Made by a program: the position numbers and the translations under genes. 64,000 nt of DNA from CAWCAW01 sp963793645 (GTDB lineage Bacteria; Actinomycetota; Acidimicrobiia; Acidimicrobiales; UBA8190). The notes below the pieces were generated by a model that saw nothing but the letters and a program-made list of their open reading frames with translations, did no database searches and had not been told where the DNA came from. The DNA is taken from contig CAWCAW010000010.1 of the NCBI GenBank assembly GCA_963793645.1, forward strand, positions 502,367 through 566,366. The letters run 5' to 3'. Positions 43,825 to 53,220 of this stretch are shown here, one piece after another; the stretch's first letter is position 1; each line of letters opens with the position of its first letter.

Positions 43825-44258
43825 ATCCCATTGCTCCCTTTTACGCCTTCCGGCTTGGCTCAGCTTCCGGGTGATCTCGAACCAGTCGTAATCGCTTCAG
43901 GCAACCTCCTCTGCGCCTCGGCTACTCGGCCGCAACTGGATTTCGTCGGCTTTTCCTTGCGTCCGTCGAAGGAGCTGCTGCAGTTTCGCGCGTACGCAAG
44001 AAAAAACTGTTCACGGAGATTGAATGGCAGTGTAGGCGTGTTTTGAAAATGCATTGTGAATAGGGCATAAACTTTTGTGTGATTTTTGTGGGTAACACAC
44101 TTCTCACAGTGGCTTCACACGAAGACAACAAGAGTTCTGTATAAACCATACACCTCAAAGAATAAAAAAAATTAAACAACCCTTGAAAAAACTGACACCG
44201 GCACGTTAACGATCAGGTTTGGTGTCTGAAGATCCGCAAGATCGAATCCGGAAGGCGA
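43825..44258. other. divergent intergenic region between EPS operon and ECF sigma gene
   Basis: About 430 bases and AT-rich, with AATAAAAAAAATTAAACAAC near 44160. A TGTGTG / CACACA-containing imperfect inverted repeat lies at ~44074-44104. It should hold the promoters for both the EPS operon (minus) and the sigma factor (plus). No gene is seen. Confidence 0.6.
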
Positions 44259-44873
44259 ATGGTTGCTCATATTCATAGAAAAGTGGGCGTGACACTGTCT
44301 GGTTCCGGTAAGGAAGCAAGTTCCTTGCCTGCGAACGATCCGGCGATTTTCTCTTCCCAAGTACCAGGAAATGCACAAGCCCGGAAACACATCATCGAAC
44401 TCTACAATTTACTGCGGCCCTCGTTGCATGCGTATCTTTGCTGCTTAGGCATGAGCATGGATCAATCGGAAGATGTCATCCAAGACACCTTCCTTCGTTT
44501 GGTCCGTTATCGTTCTACGCAGGGCAAGGAGGAGAACCTCCGCGCGTGGGTGTTCCGTGTGGCCCACAATCTTTCGATGGATATCCACCGCTCCCAACGA
44601 CGCTGGTCCCGGGGCAATGAAGATGAACCTCATTCCGCCATTCGGGAGTGCATCGATCCATCACCCAGTCCTGAGCAGCGGGTCCTGCTTGAGGAGCGGA
44701 TGAGACGGTTCGCGGCGGCGTTTGCGCAACTCACACCGAAACAACGCCAATGTGTATTGCTGCGCGCAAAGGGCTTCCGGTATCGGGAGATTGCTCTGAG
44801 TTTGGGAGTAAGTGTACAGCGTGTCGGGGAACTCATGCAGCGCTCGATTGCTTTGCTTGAGGCGGACTCATGA
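44259..44873 (+). CDS. ECF-type sigma-70 factor
   Basis: A 204-residue ECF sigma factor. Region 2: HIIELYNLLRPSLHAYLCC, QSEDVIQDTFLRLVRYRS, NLRAWVFRVAHNLSMDIHR. Region 4: AAFAQLTPKQRQCVLLRAKGFRYREIALSLGVSVQRVGELMQRSIALLEA. The first ~45 residues are not conserved. There is no anti-sigma gene next to it. It is divergent from the EPS operon and 160 bases upstream of a TonB-dependent receptor, so either may be its target; that is inference. Confidence 0.9.
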   Translation: MVAHIHRKVGVTLSGSGKEASSLPANDPAIFSSQVPGNAQARKHIIELYNLLRPSLHAYLCCLGMSMDQSEDVIQDTFLRLVRYRSTQGKEENLRAWVFRVAHNLSMDIHRSQRRWSRGNEDEPHSAIRECIDPSPSPEQRVLLEERMRRFAAAFAQLTPKQRQCVLLRAKGFRYREIALSLGVSVQRVGELMQRSIALLEADS

Positions 44874-45035
44874 CGGGCTACCTCTGTTCGCGGCGACTAA
44901 ATCGATCTTCCCTTCCCGAAAATAGGCAGACGCCCAAATCAGCGCGGGGCTTCTCGAGGCGATTTCGGAATGGCGTCTTGCGGCTCTCATTGCACAACCC
45001 AAAATACAGCATTCGAGAACAGGAGCAACCGGTTC

Positions 45036-48000
45036 ATGTCCCGAACGATTGTCAAAATACTCTTTACAGCACTATTTTTTTTCGTTCACGGTACGTTGGC
45101 GTTCTCGCAAACCGAAAAAGCACAAATATCTGGCCAAGTGACCGATCCTCAGGGGTTAGTCGTCTCGGGAGCAACGGTAGCGGTTGTTAATCAAGTGACT
45201 TCGACGAAGCTAGAGGTGAACACGGATGACGCCGGCCACTATACAGTTCCAAATCTCCTGGCCGGTCGCTACCAAATCTCCGTTCAGGCGCCAGGGTTCA
45301 ATGCGTTTTCGAGCGAGGACATTCTGCTAGTAGCAGAACAGTCGCTGGTGTTCGATGTAAAAATGACGGTCAGCGAAGAAAAATCGTCCATTACCGTAGA
45401 AGGCGGGACCGCGGGTCAGATCGAGACGTCCAATGCTGAAGTCTCAGGAACCCTCAACGAGACTGAGGTCAAAACTCTGGGACTCAACGGGCGTGTGGCA
45501 TTCCAGCTGATTGCCCTCTTGCCTGGCGTAAGTAATCAGACTGGACAAGACGAAGGCAAAACAGGCGTGGCCGGAAGCGCAAAATACAGCGTAAACGGCG
45601 GACGCGTTGAATACAACATATTCGAGGTGGACGGGACCGACGTTCTCAACAATGGCATCAATGCGGCCCGCGGTGCGAATACGTTTATCGTCAACCCCAG
45701 CGTAGACGCGATTGGGGAAATGAAGGTCCTCACATCCAATTACGGAGCCATGTACGGGAAGACCGCTTCTGGCATCGTGCTGATCACGACCAAGTCAGGC
45801 ACTTCTGAGTTCCACGGAAACGCTTACGAATTCGTTCGCAATGAAATTTTCAATGCTCGTAACTTTTTCGATCAGACCAAAAGCGCCCCACTCTATCGGC
45901 GCAATGACTTCGGCTTTACTCTAGGTGGGCCAGTATTTATTCCCAACGTGTACAATACCTCGAAACAAAAGACCTTCTTCTTTTTCTCCCAAGAGTTTCG
46001 CTTTGAGAAAACGCCGGTCGATTACAATCAGGCCGTACCTTCAAACGCGGAACGGGCCGGAGACTTTAGCGATGTGTGTCCGGCAGATAAGACCCTGCAA
46101 ATTACAACGCAGAACAAGTCCCTGTATCCGGATTGCCCGGTCGTGGGATTTAACAAGGCCACTGGCCAATATTATCGTTCCTCCTTTAATGGAACCACCT
46201 CTGGTTACGCAACCGACCAACTCCCCATCGATCCGACCTCGCAGGCGCTGCTCGCCACCAATCTCTTGCCCGCACCAAACGCGGCAAGTGGCTGCAATTC
46301 CACGGTTTCTTCAACGTCGAACCCGGCTTGCTATGTCGCCACTGTTTCGCCCAGCACCACCTGGTTCGAATCCTTATTTCGCATTGATCAGACTTTGACT
46401 CCCACGGAATTGCTCTCTTTCCGCTTCATCCATGACTCGTGGGACACGACCGTTTTAACTCCCCAGTGGGGACTGGTCGAAAACAGTTTCCCGACCGTGC
46501 AGAACCACATCAACGGTCCCGGCGTTAGCATGATTGTCAGTCTGGCGAGCGCTCTCGGGAAGGGCTTTTCGAATCGTCTTTCGTTCGGTTATGTGTCAGC
46601 CGACATTACTCTTACCCAAGTGGCCGGTGCCGGTGTCAATCTAGCGCGACCTTCCGTTCTGGATACACCGTGTCCAACAGGGAGTACCGGCAGCTTAAAT
46701 TGCTCAGAAACCGGAACAGGCCCCACACCAGCCACCTATCCGATCGGTCCCATCGGTGCGTTTTTTGACACGAATTTCGGAGGCAAAATACCAGCTCTGC
46801 TCTTTAAGGGGACAAACGGCGCGTACGGTTCACATGGCTTCAACATTGACACCGGTTACACTCCTTGGACCGACACAACTCCGACCTACACAATACGGGA
46901 CGATGCCACCAAGTCGCTTGGCAAGCACTTACTGCAGTTCGGAGTCGAACTAATTTTTGCTCAGCAGAATGAGTTGGGAGCCGCCAATGGATTAAATAGC
47001 GGCGATGTGCAGGGAGTCTTGTCCTTTAACACCCAGGGCGCTGATCCTAGTCCCATAAAAGTCGGAGGCTTGTGCCCGGGGACTGGTTTTTGTTCGGCGC
47101 AAGTGGATACCTCCAATGTCTTTGCCAATTTCCTCGGAGCTCAGATCGCGTCCTATCAACAAGACAGCACGCAGAACAAATATTACAACCGGTATAAGCT
47201 GGCGGAACCCTATTTCCAGGACGACTGGCGCATTACCTCCCGGATCACACTCAATTTGGGCATTCGTTTGGGACTGTTTGGCTCTTGGTACAACAAGAAC
47301 GACACGGCATACAATTGGGAAGCATCGGCCTACAACCCGTCCATTGCCTCTGGCGTTTTCCTTGACCCTAACTTCGGATTTCTTGTGCGTCCGTTGGCTT
47401 CGAGTTCGGGCAACAGCCTAGTTGCCGTACCGCTCAACCTCAACAATCCCGATCCCGCAATCGTTAACGGGTTGGTGCAGTGCGGGAAAAATGGCATACC
47501 GAGTAGCTGCATGAGCAGTCATATTTTCAATCCGATGCCACGGATCGGCTTCGCGTGGGATGTTTTCGGAACGGGCAAGACCGCCATACGCGCTGGATAT
47601 GGAGTGTTCTTCGAACATGGTACCAGCTATGAAGCCAACACCGGGTCACTGATTGGCAGTGCTCCGCTGACGCTAAGTCAAACCGGACTGAATCCGCCAA
47701 GCTACCAATGCATCGGAGGTTACGGACGCCTTGGAACGCCGTGTAGCTCCTACTTCGCCGAAGACGCTTTAAATCCGGTCATCACTGGTCCAATCGCTTT
47801 TCCGATTAACGTCACTTCGATTCCCCAAAAGGCTGTTTACCCGTACGTTCAGCAGTGGAGCCTGAGCGTCGCGCAAGAAATCCAAAAGGGCCTGACGGCA
47901 ACTTTCGCCTATGTCGGAAGCGAGGGAACCCATCTGACCGCAGTTCGCGACTTGAACCAAGTACGGCCCGTTGATCCCGCGTTCAATCCATATCCGGTGG

Positions 48001-49157
48001 GCCGACCGATTCTCTCGCCACTTGATTGTGCGAGCAGTTCGGGAGGAGAGTTCGAGTTAGGTGGCATAGGTTCCGCCAACCCAAATGGCGGTACAGTCAT
48101 TAGTCCTGGGCAACCTGGCTGGGTGAATCTGAACATCGCCTGCTACGGCGTTCCCGGATTTGGTACACCATTTAATCCCAGCGTTTTTCGTCCCTATCCC
48201 ACCCTGGGTAGCATTTTATCCGTTGCCAATATCGCGAGTTCGAATTACAACGCCTTCCAGCTCAGCATTCGCCGCACAGTGGCTCCACTTGTTCTTGGGC
48301 TTTCCTACACGTATAGTCACTCGATCGATAACTCATCCGACCGTTCGGATGCAGATTTTGTCAACTCGTACGATCTCGCAAGCAACAAGGCCAGTTCGAA
48401 TTTCGACCAGCGCCAGAATTTGGCCATCAGCTACATCCTCGATCTTCCGCTTCAGAGAATGATTTACAACTTCACGCATTTCTTGGACGACGACCCTACG
48501 AATCAATTAAGTGCGCACAACCCAGCAGCGGGATCTTCGCCTAACCAACCATCTGCCGTGTCTGACGTGCTTCTGCGCGGATGGCAGTTCTCCGGTATCA
48601 CGGTTTACCAAACTGGCACGCCGTTCAGTGTGATCAACGGTGGCAGTCCCGGCGGGATTGGCGTATCGGACAATGGAGGCGTAGCGAATTATTTTGGAAC
48701 CGGTTCCTACGCGGATTGCGTGGGTAATCCTTCGATTGGAATACCGTATGCGGGAAACAACGCACAGAGTTTTGGGCCGTTACTCGCCAATCCGGCAGCC
48801 TATGTCGCGCCGCAAGGTTTGACGTTTGGAAATTGCGGACGAAATTCGGCGCGTAATCCCACCCGCGTAAACTTCAATATGTCCCTGCTGAAACACTTTA
48901 AAGTTTTTGGCGAGCGCGATCTCGAATTCCGAGCCGAGGCCTTCAACATTTTCAATCACACACAATTCCGGATCTACGACCCGAGCCACCCGGGAAACAC
49001 CGGCAACAACGTCATCGGCTGCTACGGCGGTGCAACGTCGGGTTACTCGGCCGCCGGAGGCGACGGAGTCAACTGCCTGGAGGGGAATTCTTTCCTACAT
49101 CCGGTAGATGCTCATGATCCGCGGATCCTGCAGTTTGGGTTGAAGTTCAGCTTCTAG
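45036..49157 (+). CDS. TonB-dependent receptor, Oar-like with carboxypeptidase-regulatory N-terminal domain
   Basis: A 1,373-residue outer-membrane protein. ATG 45036 follows AGGAG and gives a signal peptide (TIVKILFTALFFFVHGTLAFS). Residues ~28-115 are a CarboxypepD_reg-like domain (ISGQVTDPQGLVVSGATVAVV, HYTVPNLLAGRYQISVQAPGF). The plug is LPGVSNQTGQDEG, YSVNGGRVEYNIFEVDGTDV and MYGKTASGIVLITTKSGT. A beta-barrel of about 1,000 residues ends in FGLKFSF, with a terminal Phe as for BamA recognition. This is the family expanded in Acidobacteriota, thought to import large glycans or act as adhesins. The frame is intact throughout its 4.1 kb. Confidence 0.93.
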   Translation: MSRTIVKILFTALFFFVHGTLAFSQTEKAQISGQVTDPQGLVVSGATVAVVNQVTSTKLEVNTDDAGHYTVPNLLAGRYQISVQAPGFNAFSSEDILLVAEQSLVFDVKMTVSEEKSSITVEGGTAGQIETSNAEVSGTLNETEVKTLGLNGRVAFQLIALLPGVSNQTGQDEGKTGVAGSAKYSVNGGRVEYNIFEVDGTDVLNNGINAARGANTFIVNPSVDAIGEMKVLTSNYGAMYGKTASGIVLITTKSGTSEFHGNAYEFVRNEIFNARNFFDQTKSAPLYRRNDFGFTLGGPVFIPNVYNTSKQKTFFFFSQEFRFEKTPVDYNQAVPSNAERAGDFSDVCPADKTLQITTQNKSLYPDCPVVGFNKATGQYYRSSFNGTTSGYATDQLPIDPTSQALLATNLLPAPNAASGCNSTVSSTSNPACYVATVSPSTTWFESLFRIDQTLTPTELLSFRFIHDSWDTTVLTPQWGLVENSFPTVQNHINGPGVSMIVSLASALGKGFSNRLSFGYVSADITLTQVAGAGVNLARPSVLDTPCPTGSTGSLNCSETGTGPTPATYPIGPIGAFFDTNFGGKIPALLFKGTNGAYGSHGFNIDTGYTPWTDTTPTYTIRDDATKSLGKHLLQFGVELIFAQQNELGAANGLNSGDVQGVLSFNTQGADPSPIKVGGLCPGTGFCSAQVDTSNVFANFLGAQIASYQQDSTQNKYYNRYKLAEPYFQDDWRITSRITLNLGIRLGLFGSWYNKNDTAYNWEASAYNPSIASGVFLDPNFGFLVRPLASSSGNSLVAVPLNLNNPDPAIVNGLVQCGKNGIPSSCMSSHIFNPMPRIGFAWDVFGTGKTAIRAGYGVFFEHGTSYEANTGSLIGSAPLTLSQTGLNPPSYQCIGGYGRLGTPCSSYFAEDALNPVITGPIAFPINVTSIPQKAVYPYVQQWSLSVAQEIQKGLTATFAYVGSEGTHLTAVRDLNQVRPVDPAFNPYPVGRPILSPLDCASSSGGEFELGGIGSANPNGGTVISPGQPGWVNLNIACYGVPGFGTPFNPSVFRPYPTLGSILSVANIASSNYNAFQLSIRRTVAPLVLGLSYTYSHSIDNSSDRSDADFVNSYDLASNKASSNFDQRQNLAISYILDLPLQRMIYNFTHFLDDDPTNQLSAHNPAAGSSPNQPSAVSDVLLRGWQFSGITVYQTGTPFSVINGGSPGGIGVSDNGGVANYFGTGSYADCVGNPSIGIPYAGNNAQSFGPLLANPAAYVAPQGLTFGNCGRNSARNPTRVNFNMSLLKHFKVFGERDLEFRAEAFNIFNHTQFRIYDPSHPGNTGNNVIGCYGGATSGYSAAGGDGVNCLEGNSFLHPVDAHDPRILQFGLKFSF

Positions 49158-49278
49158 GACCTCTCGATTCGGAGCGGAAATATTGGAGCGGGCTTACATG
49201 CAACAAACAAGCCGTTACCTGGCGAATCTGGCCGGTGGGTCTAATAAACAGAAGGTATCTTTTGCAGGGCAGGAGACT

Positions 49279-50763
49279 ATGAAAAGAACTTCCAGGTACG
49301 AAATCCAGCGATCCCGAACCTTCCGTTTGAGCCTGTTCGGGACGCTCTGCATGTTGGGACTGCTGGGCCTCGGCGGTTGTGGACAAACAGCAAAGCCGAT
49401 TACCTCCCCTGCGGCAGATCTCGTCTATTCCTATTTCGGCAGTCCATTCAGTGTCACGGCAAGTGCGTTGCCAAAGAGTGTTTCCACTTTCGACCATTCG
49501 GCCGACAAGATTGCTGTGGCGAGTTTTATCAACACTCCGACCGTACAAGTTCCGTCTGGAATATTAAACGCGACGTTTGTTGCTGCTCCGACAGGTTTTC
49601 TAGGCGTAACGGAGAATTTCGCAACTACGACTTCCGGGATCCCCACGGCGCAGAACCCACCAATCACCGGAGCTTGGGCTGTCGAAATCCCCGGCTCGGG
49701 GGCATTGGCTAATTTTCTCAGTGTAAACACGACGGGGAGCGGACTCCCGGTATTAGCAGCACCTGCGGCAATGGCTGAAAATACAGCTTGCCCCAGTTTT
49801 TCAAAGCCGTCTCCGTTCTTGTACGTGACCGTTCCAAATGCAAACTCCACTACCGACACGGCTGACTATGGTGGTGTGAACGTGAGCACGCAGGGATCCG
49901 CCGTGACCTTCGCCGCACAACCGTTCCTAATCGGATCATTGGAACAGGCTTCTTCCACTGTAACGGGGGGTTGCTCGGTAACTTTCTTTGGACCGCTCAC
50001 TGCCTATCCGTTAAATTCCTTCGGCGCTCCTTCTAATCTTGAATTGATTGCCATTGGGCAATCAGGACTCTTGGTCAGCAGTTTCACAGCGGGGAATGCA
50101 GGCAGTTCACCGGGAGCTTTTGGCGGTGGGACCGGGGTCATTGGAGTGGCCGCGCCGTCCAGTCCAGTGAATATCAGTGCCGCGGTTGGCGCCCAGTACA
50201 ACGGTTTCATCTATTCCCCTCTGTCGACAGCATCTTCGAGCTACGACTTGACCGTACTGGCCTCCGCCTTTGGGGACCACAACGCAAGTTCACCTGCCTG
50301 CTCCACTCTGCAATCGTCGCTCCTCGCCAATCATGCGCAAGGCGCAGGAACCGTACCCGTTCTTCCTTCCGCCAATAGTCTCTATGGGGGAGAGTTCCTC
50401 ACTGCTTCAGGTAACACCGTGGCAAACGATCCGACCGGAATGAATGGCTCTGAAGACTGTGACCTGGTGATTGATCTCGGCGCGCAGGACTCCGTCAACA
50501 ATGGGCTATTTCCGAATGCCACGGTTTTTATCGGTTCGAATTACCCTCCGTTCAGCACTAGCAATGCCTGGAATTGTTTTGGAACGCAACTTGTCTGCGC
50601 TGTCTCCTTTCCGGCCGCAGCGGTCGTGGGCCAAGTGCAGGGACAGTACGTCATATTCGTCGTGGGGAGCGCGGGCTCGAACCCGGCTGCACAGCTTCCA
50701 AACAATTTGGGTGCTCCGATTCCGCAACCCATTGGGATTTACCTGTTCCAAAAAATGCCCTGA
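49279..50763 (+). CDS. secreted lipoprotein, unknown function
   Basis: A 494-residue lipoprotein. ATG 49279 is chosen since it follows GGCAGGAGACT and gives a compact signal with lipobox (LSLFGTLCMLGLLGLGGCG, Cys at ~34). The mature part is Ser/Thr/Gly-rich with beta-type segments (LVYSYFGSPFSVTASALPKSV, YGGVNVSTQGSAVTFAAQPFL) and scattered Cys. It comes directly after the TonB-dependent receptor with ~120 bases between, like a SusD-type partner by position, though it is not SusD by sequence. No domain is recognised. Confidence 0.75.
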   Translation: MKRTSRYEIQRSRTFRLSLFGTLCMLGLLGLGGCGQTAKPITSPAADLVYSYFGSPFSVTASALPKSVSTFDHSADKIAVASFINTPTVQVPSGILNATFVAAPTGFLGVTENFATTTSGIPTAQNPPITGAWAVEIPGSGALANFLSVNTTGSGLPVLAAPAAMAENTACPSFSKPSPFLYVTVPNANSTTDTADYGGVNVSTQGSAVTFAAQPFLIGSLEQASSTVTGGCSVTFFGPLTAYPLNSFGAPSNLELIAIGQSGLLVSSFTAGNAGSSPGAFGGGTGVIGVAAPSSPVNISAAVGAQYNGFIYSPLSTASSSYDLTVLASAFGDHNASSPACSTLQSSLLANHAQGAGTVPVLPSANSLYGGEFLTASGNTVANDPTGMNGSEDCDLVIDLGAQDSVNNGLFPNATVFIGSNYPPFSTSNAWNCFGTQLVCAVSFPAAAVVGQVQGQYVIFVVGSAGSNPAAQLPNNLGAPIPQPIGIYLFQKMP

Positions 50764-51320
50764 TTTATGCGCTGGCGGAGTATATTTTTCCGAGCAAATC
50801 CAAATTTTTACCCGCGCATTCAAATTGAGGCGCCTTCAAACCCTCCGTAATTGCAACAACAGCAAAACTTCTGAGGATCAATCCCACGATTGCACTCGGG
50901 ACAAGGTCGCTTTCCACACTCTTCTAATCTTCCGCGAGAACAGTGCACGACAATCCGCCTCCCGATTATGAAATTTACTGCGGGCCCTTGAAAACTCTCG
51001 GTCGAAAACGTTCTTTAGAGCGACGACGCATTTTTCTCGAGCCTCCCTCTCCTGACGAGGCGTTCCCTATTGACACAGATGATATTTCTTCTGTTAATTA
51101 TTTTATCTGGTATTAATACAAGATATAACACTCCTGGTCTATAAGAGTGGCCAAGTGGTGCAGTGTGGGCTTGGAAAAGCGCTTCTGCGAAAATACGGAT
51201 TGCGTTTATTACCCTGCCTGCCTGGTGCCGCCTTAATGCGCTGGTAGCGGAAGGAGTCCCCCAGACCCGCTCTGCTGCGGCGTGGTTATTTCACTTCAAA
51301 GTGAAGAATAAGGAGAGGAA
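50764..51320. other. intergenic region with probable promoter
   Basis: About 560 bases without a gene. The right half is AT-rich and leads to the next gene; GGAGAGGAA at 51310-51319 is its ribosome binding site. No tRNA fold is seen. Confidence 0.6.
51070..51099 (+). promoter_or_regulatory. candidate sigma-70 promoter for the PBP-like secreted protein
   Basis: TTGACA (51070-51075) and TTAATT (51094-51099) are 18 bases apart. They lie about 220 bases upstream of the start codon, which would leave a long leader. Confidence 0.4.
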
Positions 51321-53000
51321 ATGAAATTCATGAAGTATCTGCTCGTGCTTACCCTTGCCTATCTCGCAACGGCGAGCGTTTCGAATGCTCAGGCCAGCGT
51401 CCAGTTTCTCGGAGGCGGCTCATCCGCTTTGTTCCTGGAACTGGGACAGGCCGCACAATCTTCGGCTTCGACCAACACCCCCTGCGTCTGGACCTCCAAG
51501 AAAAGCGCCAGCGTTCTTGCCCGTGATGACCGGCCGGCTACTCCAGTAGACGAAGAAGGAAACATCTGGATTACATGGGGCCCCGGCACAGGAACATGTG
51601 CTGGGCCTAGCGGCGCCTACAACGTTTATTCCTACATGCAACTGGACTCGGTCGTGGGTGACCGTTGCTACTTCATGGTGGATTCCAGTGGCAGCGGATG
51701 CCTTCAGATCCTCACTGTCGCTGCAGGCACTGCTGGGGCCAACTTGCTGGGTAGCGCGTTTGGTCCTGATACCGCAATTCCGGCCTCGATTATCAGTGCC
51801 CTAAACGGTCAACAGTTTTTTGTGGCGGGCACCGATATTCGACCCGAGGATGCTAAATTCGCCGTCCAGCGTATGTTTACCCCCTGCGGTAACCCGATTC
51901 TTCGTGAACCCTACAACCAGACCGTTTATCAAACCTACGGACTCGGCTACCAGACCACCACCAACGGCGTCGGCACTCAGGTCTTGAGCGCTTTCAGTTC
52001 AAACTATTTTAACGTCCTGCAATTCAACATCACCGGTAGTGATCCCATCAGTGGTCTGTCTGTTCGTCCCTACACCGTAACGACGGTTGGTGCGCAACCT
52101 ATCGTCATTGCCGTTAGCCCGGCCGGCGGATCCGGCATCGGTGCAGCAACCGATGTTGATGCTTTCACCTTGGCATTGTTTATGAGCGGCGTCTATGGCC
52201 GGTCCACCGACTTGCAAGGCCCAACCACCACCAACGGCGTAACCACCCTTGTCCGCGAACCACTCTCCGGTACCTACAACACCTTTGAATATTCCAACGC
52301 AAACAGTTCGCAGTTCAAAACTTCCCAGGATGCCTACAATTGCAGCGGCGCTAGCTGGAAGTCCAACCCACTTAATCTGGCTTCTGCCAATGGTGCCGTC
52401 CCTGGCGCTGCCCGGAAGAGGGTGATCGGAACGAGCGAAATGGTAAACACGCTCCAAGCAGCGACGACAGACACTCTCGGTTATTTCTTCTGGAGCGCAG
52501 CCAATGCTTCCAACTTGGCAAATGCCAAGTACCTGACGGTCAACGGCGTTGATCCCATCGCCAACAACTACGCGGTGACCAACGGTGTTTTCCCCACTGC
52601 CTCCGCTGGAACACTCAACCAAGTTACCTTTGCAAACCTAAATGCGGGTGACTACCCCATCTGGTCCGCACTGCGCCTGGTCAGTCTGAATCCGACTCCA
52701 GCCGGTGTGACCGCGCTGGTGGCCGCAGCACAAACGCTCAATTCCACACAATTCGATTTCATTACCCTGGCGAATCTTAAAGTGTGGCACTCGCACTTTA
52801 ACATTTACGGGGTCAATGTTTTCAACGAAGCGAACGGGGCCACCATCAACCCGGCAACCCCGGGTGACCTTTGCGGCACTCCCGGCGCATATGCGGAAGG
52901 TGGAGGAGACGCAGGCGGTACCAACGTTCAAAAGCAGGGCAACCATGATTTTTGCGCTGACTACAACGTAAAAATCGGACTCGTCAACAAGAACAACTAA
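51321..53000 (+). CDS. secreted PBP-like (PstS-resembling) protein
   Basis: A 559-residue secreted protein. It has a signal peptide (MKYLLVLTLAYLATASVSNA), then SVQFLGGGSSALFLELGQAA, CVWTSKKSASVLARDD, GAYNVYSYMQLDSVVGDRCYF, then FFVAGTDIRPEDAKFAVQRMF and FNVLQFNITG. The G-G-S-S-A start, the T-D-I-R-P-E-D segment and the later VGAQPIVIAVSP recall phosphate-binding-type periplasmic proteins. I recall similar large proteins in Acidobacteriota. Ligand and function are unknown; the resemblance is weak. Eight or more Cys suggest disulfides. It stands alone with its own promoter and terminator-like hairpin. Confidence 0.75.
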   Translation: MKFMKYLLVLTLAYLATASVSNAQASVQFLGGGSSALFLELGQAAQSSASTNTPCVWTSKKSASVLARDDRPATPVDEEGNIWITWGPGTGTCAGPSGAYNVYSYMQLDSVVGDRCYFMVDSSGSGCLQILTVAAGTAGANLLGSAFGPDTAIPASIISALNGQQFFVAGTDIRPEDAKFAVQRMFTPCGNPILREPYNQTVYQTYGLGYQTTTNGVGTQVLSAFSSNYFNVLQFNITGSDPISGLSVRPYTVTTVGAQPIVIAVSPAGGSGIGAATDVDAFTLALFMSGVYGRSTDLQGPTTTNGVTTLVREPLSGTYNTFEYSNANSSQFKTSQDAYNCSGASWKSNPLNLASANGAVPGAARKRVIGTSEMVNTLQAATTDTLGYFFWSAANASNLANAKYLTVNGVDPIANNYAVTNGVFPTASAGTLNQVTFANLNAGDYPIWSALRLVSLNPTPAGVTALVAAAQTLNSTQFDFITLANLKVWHSHFNIYGVNVFNEANGATINPATPGDLCGTPGAYAEGGGDAGGTNVQKQGNHDFCADYNVKIGLVNKNN

Positions 53001-53042
53001 GAATGGAAGTTCCCTGCTTCGTGAGTGTGCTAGAAGAGGAGC

Positions 53043-53078
53043 GAGGGCGGTCCGGCTTTTGCGAGCCGGTCTGCCCTC
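53043..53078 (+). terminator. hairpin, probable terminator
   Basis: GAGGGCGGTCCGGCT (53043-53057) and AGCCGGTCTGCCCTC (53064-53078) pair over 15 bases with two mismatches around a six-base loop. It lies 43 bases after the stop codon of the PBP-like gene. There is only a weak T-run after it (CTTCCATTT). Confidence 0.65.
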
Positions 53079-53220
53079 TTCCATTTAACGCTTGGCCGGA
53101 AGGTCGATAAAGTCCTTCTCCAACATGCTTGAAGTCTGATTTTTGTATAGCTGCACAACAGCTGTGGGTGAGTAAGCAAGCTACACTCTCGGAACTCTGT
53201 GAGCTTTTCTAGGAGATCGT

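Noticed and set aside
51135..51215. Possible tRNA-like sequence (GGCCAAGTGGTGCAGTG)
   Set aside because: No matching acceptor stem and no T-loop consensus (GGTTCGA) follow.
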